The notes under the pieces: generated by a model
What the model saw: the letters and a program-made list of their open reading frames with translations, nothing else
Databases searched by the model: none
What the model was told of the DNA's origin: nothing
NCBI GenBank assembly: GCA_046760105.1
Contig: JBHIDJ010000072.1
Span: 1-15,589, forward strand
From: JBHIDJ01 sp046760105
GTDB taxonomy: Bacteria > Pseudomonadota > Gammaproteobacteria > Acidiferrobacterales > SPGG2
Length of the DNA: 15,589 nt
Reading direction: 5' to 3'
In this document: piece by piece, positions 14,440 to 15,589 of the stretch
How positions within the stretch are numbered: the first letter of the stretch is position 1
Layout of the letters: the number at the start of each line of letters is the position of its first letter
Translations under genes and position numbers: made by a program

Positions 14440-14676
14440 TCAATTCAAATGCGAGTTGATATAGTCAATGGCCTGTTGTACGGTCGTAATCTTCTCCGCT
14501 TGCTCGTCTGGAATCTCGCACCCGAACTCTTCCTCCAAGGCCATTACCAGCTCAACTGTGTCTAGAGAGTCCGCGCCAAGGTCGTCAACGAAGGACGACC
14601 CCGAGGTTACTTCGTTTTCATTAACCCCCAATTGCTCAACGACAATTTTTTTTACGCGTTCGTCGACACTGCTCAT
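14440..14676 (-). CDS. acpP: Acyl carrier protein
   Basis: 78-aa acidic helical carrier (E. coli AcpP has 78 codons) that holds growing acyl chains on a 4'-phosphopantetheine arm. The arm attaches to Ser37 in GADSLDTVELVMALEEEF, the universal DSL motif. The initiation region is very strong: GGAGGAAAGG at 14683-14692 gives two overlapping ribosome-site matches 6 and 11 nt before the ATG. The gene is placed between fabG and fabF as in nearly all gammaproteobacteria. The hairpins downstream and its own probable promoter upstream fit its usual high expression. Confidence 0.98.
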   Translation of the reverse strand: MSSVDERVKKIVVEQLGVNENEVTSGSSFVDDLGADSLDTVELVMALEEEFGCEIPDEQAEKITTVQQAIDYINSHLN

Positions 14677-14770
14677 GACGGACCTTTCCTCCAGATATTC
14701 AGCTTAACGCCCCGCGAGGGCGCATAGTTAGCATAATTGCCTAGCCCAGTCTAGCGGAAATTAATCCTTT
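14677..14770 (-). promoter_or_regulatory. fabG-acpP spacer with acpP leader
   Basis: The 94-nt spacer holds the strong acpP ribosome site, a short GC hairpin (CGCCC 14708-14712 / GGGCG 14718-14722, loop 5 nt) and an AT-rich part at 14724-14770. A promoter dedicated to acpP is expected here from other gammaproteobacteria. TAGACT with a TATGCT/TAACTA region downstream is visible on the minus strand, but no hexamer pair matches consensus well at the right spacing. The promoter call is therefore tentative. Confidence 0.4.
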
Positions 14771-15520
14771 TTAATTCATATACATACCACCATTGACGTG
14801 TAGGGTGACACCGGTGATGTAGGCAGCCTGCGGCGACGCAAAAAACGCGACCGCATAGGCCACCTCTTCGGGAAGGCCGAGGCGTCCCAAGGGAATTTGC
14901 TGCAGAAGAACCTCCTGCTGCGTGTGCGGCAATGCACGGGTCATGTCGGTGTCGATCAACCCCGGTGCGACGACGTTAACAGTAATATGACGCGCTGCAA
15001 CTTCGCGTGCCAACGAGCGGGTGAACCCAATGATTCCCGCCTTAGCCGCCGCATAGTTGGTCTGCCCTGGGTTACCCGTAGCGCCAACCACCGAACTGAT
15101 ATTGATGATGCGGCCCTTGCGCGCCCGTGTCATCGGCCTAAGGCACGCCTTCGACAACCGGAACACAGCCTTGAGATTTGTGTGCATAATCACATCCCAA
15201 TCTTCCTCCTTCATACGCAACAACAAGCTGTCGCGCGTGATGCCGGCGTTATTCACCAGAATGGAAGGGGCCCCACAGGATTGCTCCAACTCCGTAAGCA
15301 GCTGCTCGACAGCCGTGGCGTCGTTGACGTCCAATACCGTCCCCTTACCCTGCACGCCGTTTGCCTTCAATGCGTCACTTAACCTCTGCGCGCCCTGAGT
15401 CGACGTAGATGTCCCAACAATGAAAGCACCCCGACGCCCCAGTTCGAGGGCCGTTGCGAGCCCGATGCCACGACTCGCACCGGTTATGAGTACAATGTCA
15501 TCCTCAAGCGACTGTGTCAT
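14771..15520 (-). CDS. fabG: 3-oxoacyl-ACP reductase
   Basis: 249-aa NADPH-dependent short-chain dehydrogenase that reduces 3-oxoacyl-ACP in fatty-acid elongation. It shows the cofactor motif GASRGIG (14-20), NNAG (90-93), Asn115, and the catalytic Ser143-Tyr156-Lys160 in ISSVVGATGNPGQTNYAAAK. VAPGLIDTDMT follows, and the end VNGGMYMN is characteristic of FabG rather than other SDRs. Length matches E. coli FabG (244). ATG at 15520 has GAGG 6 nt upstream (15527-15530). The gene is upstream of acpP; fabD would be expected just beyond the right window edge. Confidence 0.96.
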   Translation of the reverse strand: MTQSLEDDIVLITGASRGIGLATALELGRRGAFIVGTSTSTQGAQRLSDALKANGVQGKGTVLDVNDATAVEQLLTELEQSCGAPSILVNNAGITRDSLLLRMKEEDWDVIMHTNLKAVFRLSKACLRPMTRARKGRIINISSVVGATGNPGQTNYAAAKAGIIGFTRSLAREVAARHITVNVVAPGLIDTDMTRALPHTQQEVLLQQIPLGRLGLPEEVAYAVAFFASPQAAYITGVTLHVNGGMYMN

Positions 15521-15589
15521 CTTTATCCTCGCCCCAGTTTCTGATCAATGCCAAAGCCAGACGCACAATTCGTGAACCGTAACTGGTAA
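15521..15589. other. Window edge upstream of fabG
   Basis: 69 nt holding the fabG ribosome site. On the minus strand all three frames reach a stop codon before or just inside fabG, and none gives text I recognise as a FabD C-terminus. It may be spacer DNA or the end of a divergent upstream gene. Confidence 0.5.

Noticed and set aside
1..15589. Mobile elements, CRISPR, tRNA/rRNA, prophage, toxin-antitoxin or other accessory islands
   Set aside because: No transposase, integrase, terminal repeats, regularly spaced repeats or RNA-gene signatures were found on either strand; gene content and order are housekeeping throughout.

Overview
The window is a stretch of ordinary bacterial chromosome from a gammaproteobacterium. 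All fourteen recognisable genes lie on the minus strand, so transcription runs from high to low coordinates. The main taxonomic clue is the gene order fabG-acpP-fabF-(pabB)-pabC-mltG-tmk-holB-pilZ-tatD. This is the classical gammaproteobacterial fatty-acid/replication cluster, in the version also known from Pseudomonas where pilZ sits between holB and tatD. The extra pabB between fabF and pabC differs from the Enterobacteriaceae and Pseudomonas. I cannot name a genus; a deep-branching gammaproteobacterium (Chromatiales- or Acidiferrobacterales-like) is a guess.

Layout from right to left. (1) 15520-13076: fabG, acpP and fabF (fatty-acid synthesis). A double hairpin separates the normally very abundant acpP from fabF. 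(2) 13079-10819: pabB and pabC (4-aminobenzoate for folate), joined to fabF and to each other by 4-nt stop/start overlaps. (3) 10835-6958: mltG (glycan-strand terminase), tmk (dTMP kinase), holB (clamp-loader delta'), pilZ (type IV pilus assembly) and tatD (metal-dependent nuclease). Most of these are overlapping or nearly so and are probably read as one transcript with block 1. (4) 6718-6008: a protein-L-isoaspartate methyltransferase gene (pcm), flanked on both sides by roughly 240-250 nt of non-coding, relatively AT-rich DNA. (5) 5755-1: a compact fatty-acid beta-oxidation operon. It holds a LiuR-like MerR regulator, a thiolase, a FadN-type fused 3-hydroxyacyl-CoA dehydrogenase/enoyl-CoA hydratase and an acyl-CoA dehydrogenase. 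Together the last three cover the beta-oxidation cycle. An inverted repeat in front of the regulator is a good operator candidate.

Fatty-acid synthesis and degradation genes therefore lie within 16 kb of each other, separated by the tatD/pcm region. I found no mobile element, CRISPR array, tRNA, rRNA, prophage or toxin-antitoxin pair, and no candidate for a new defence or biosynthetic system. The items worth a second look are small: a PabB that lacks the active-site lysine of the E. coli-type enzyme, hairpins around acpP, the regulator's operator, inverted repeats in the tatD-pcm gap, an orphan-context pcm, and several start codons (TTG/GTG) that automatic calling could place wrongly.
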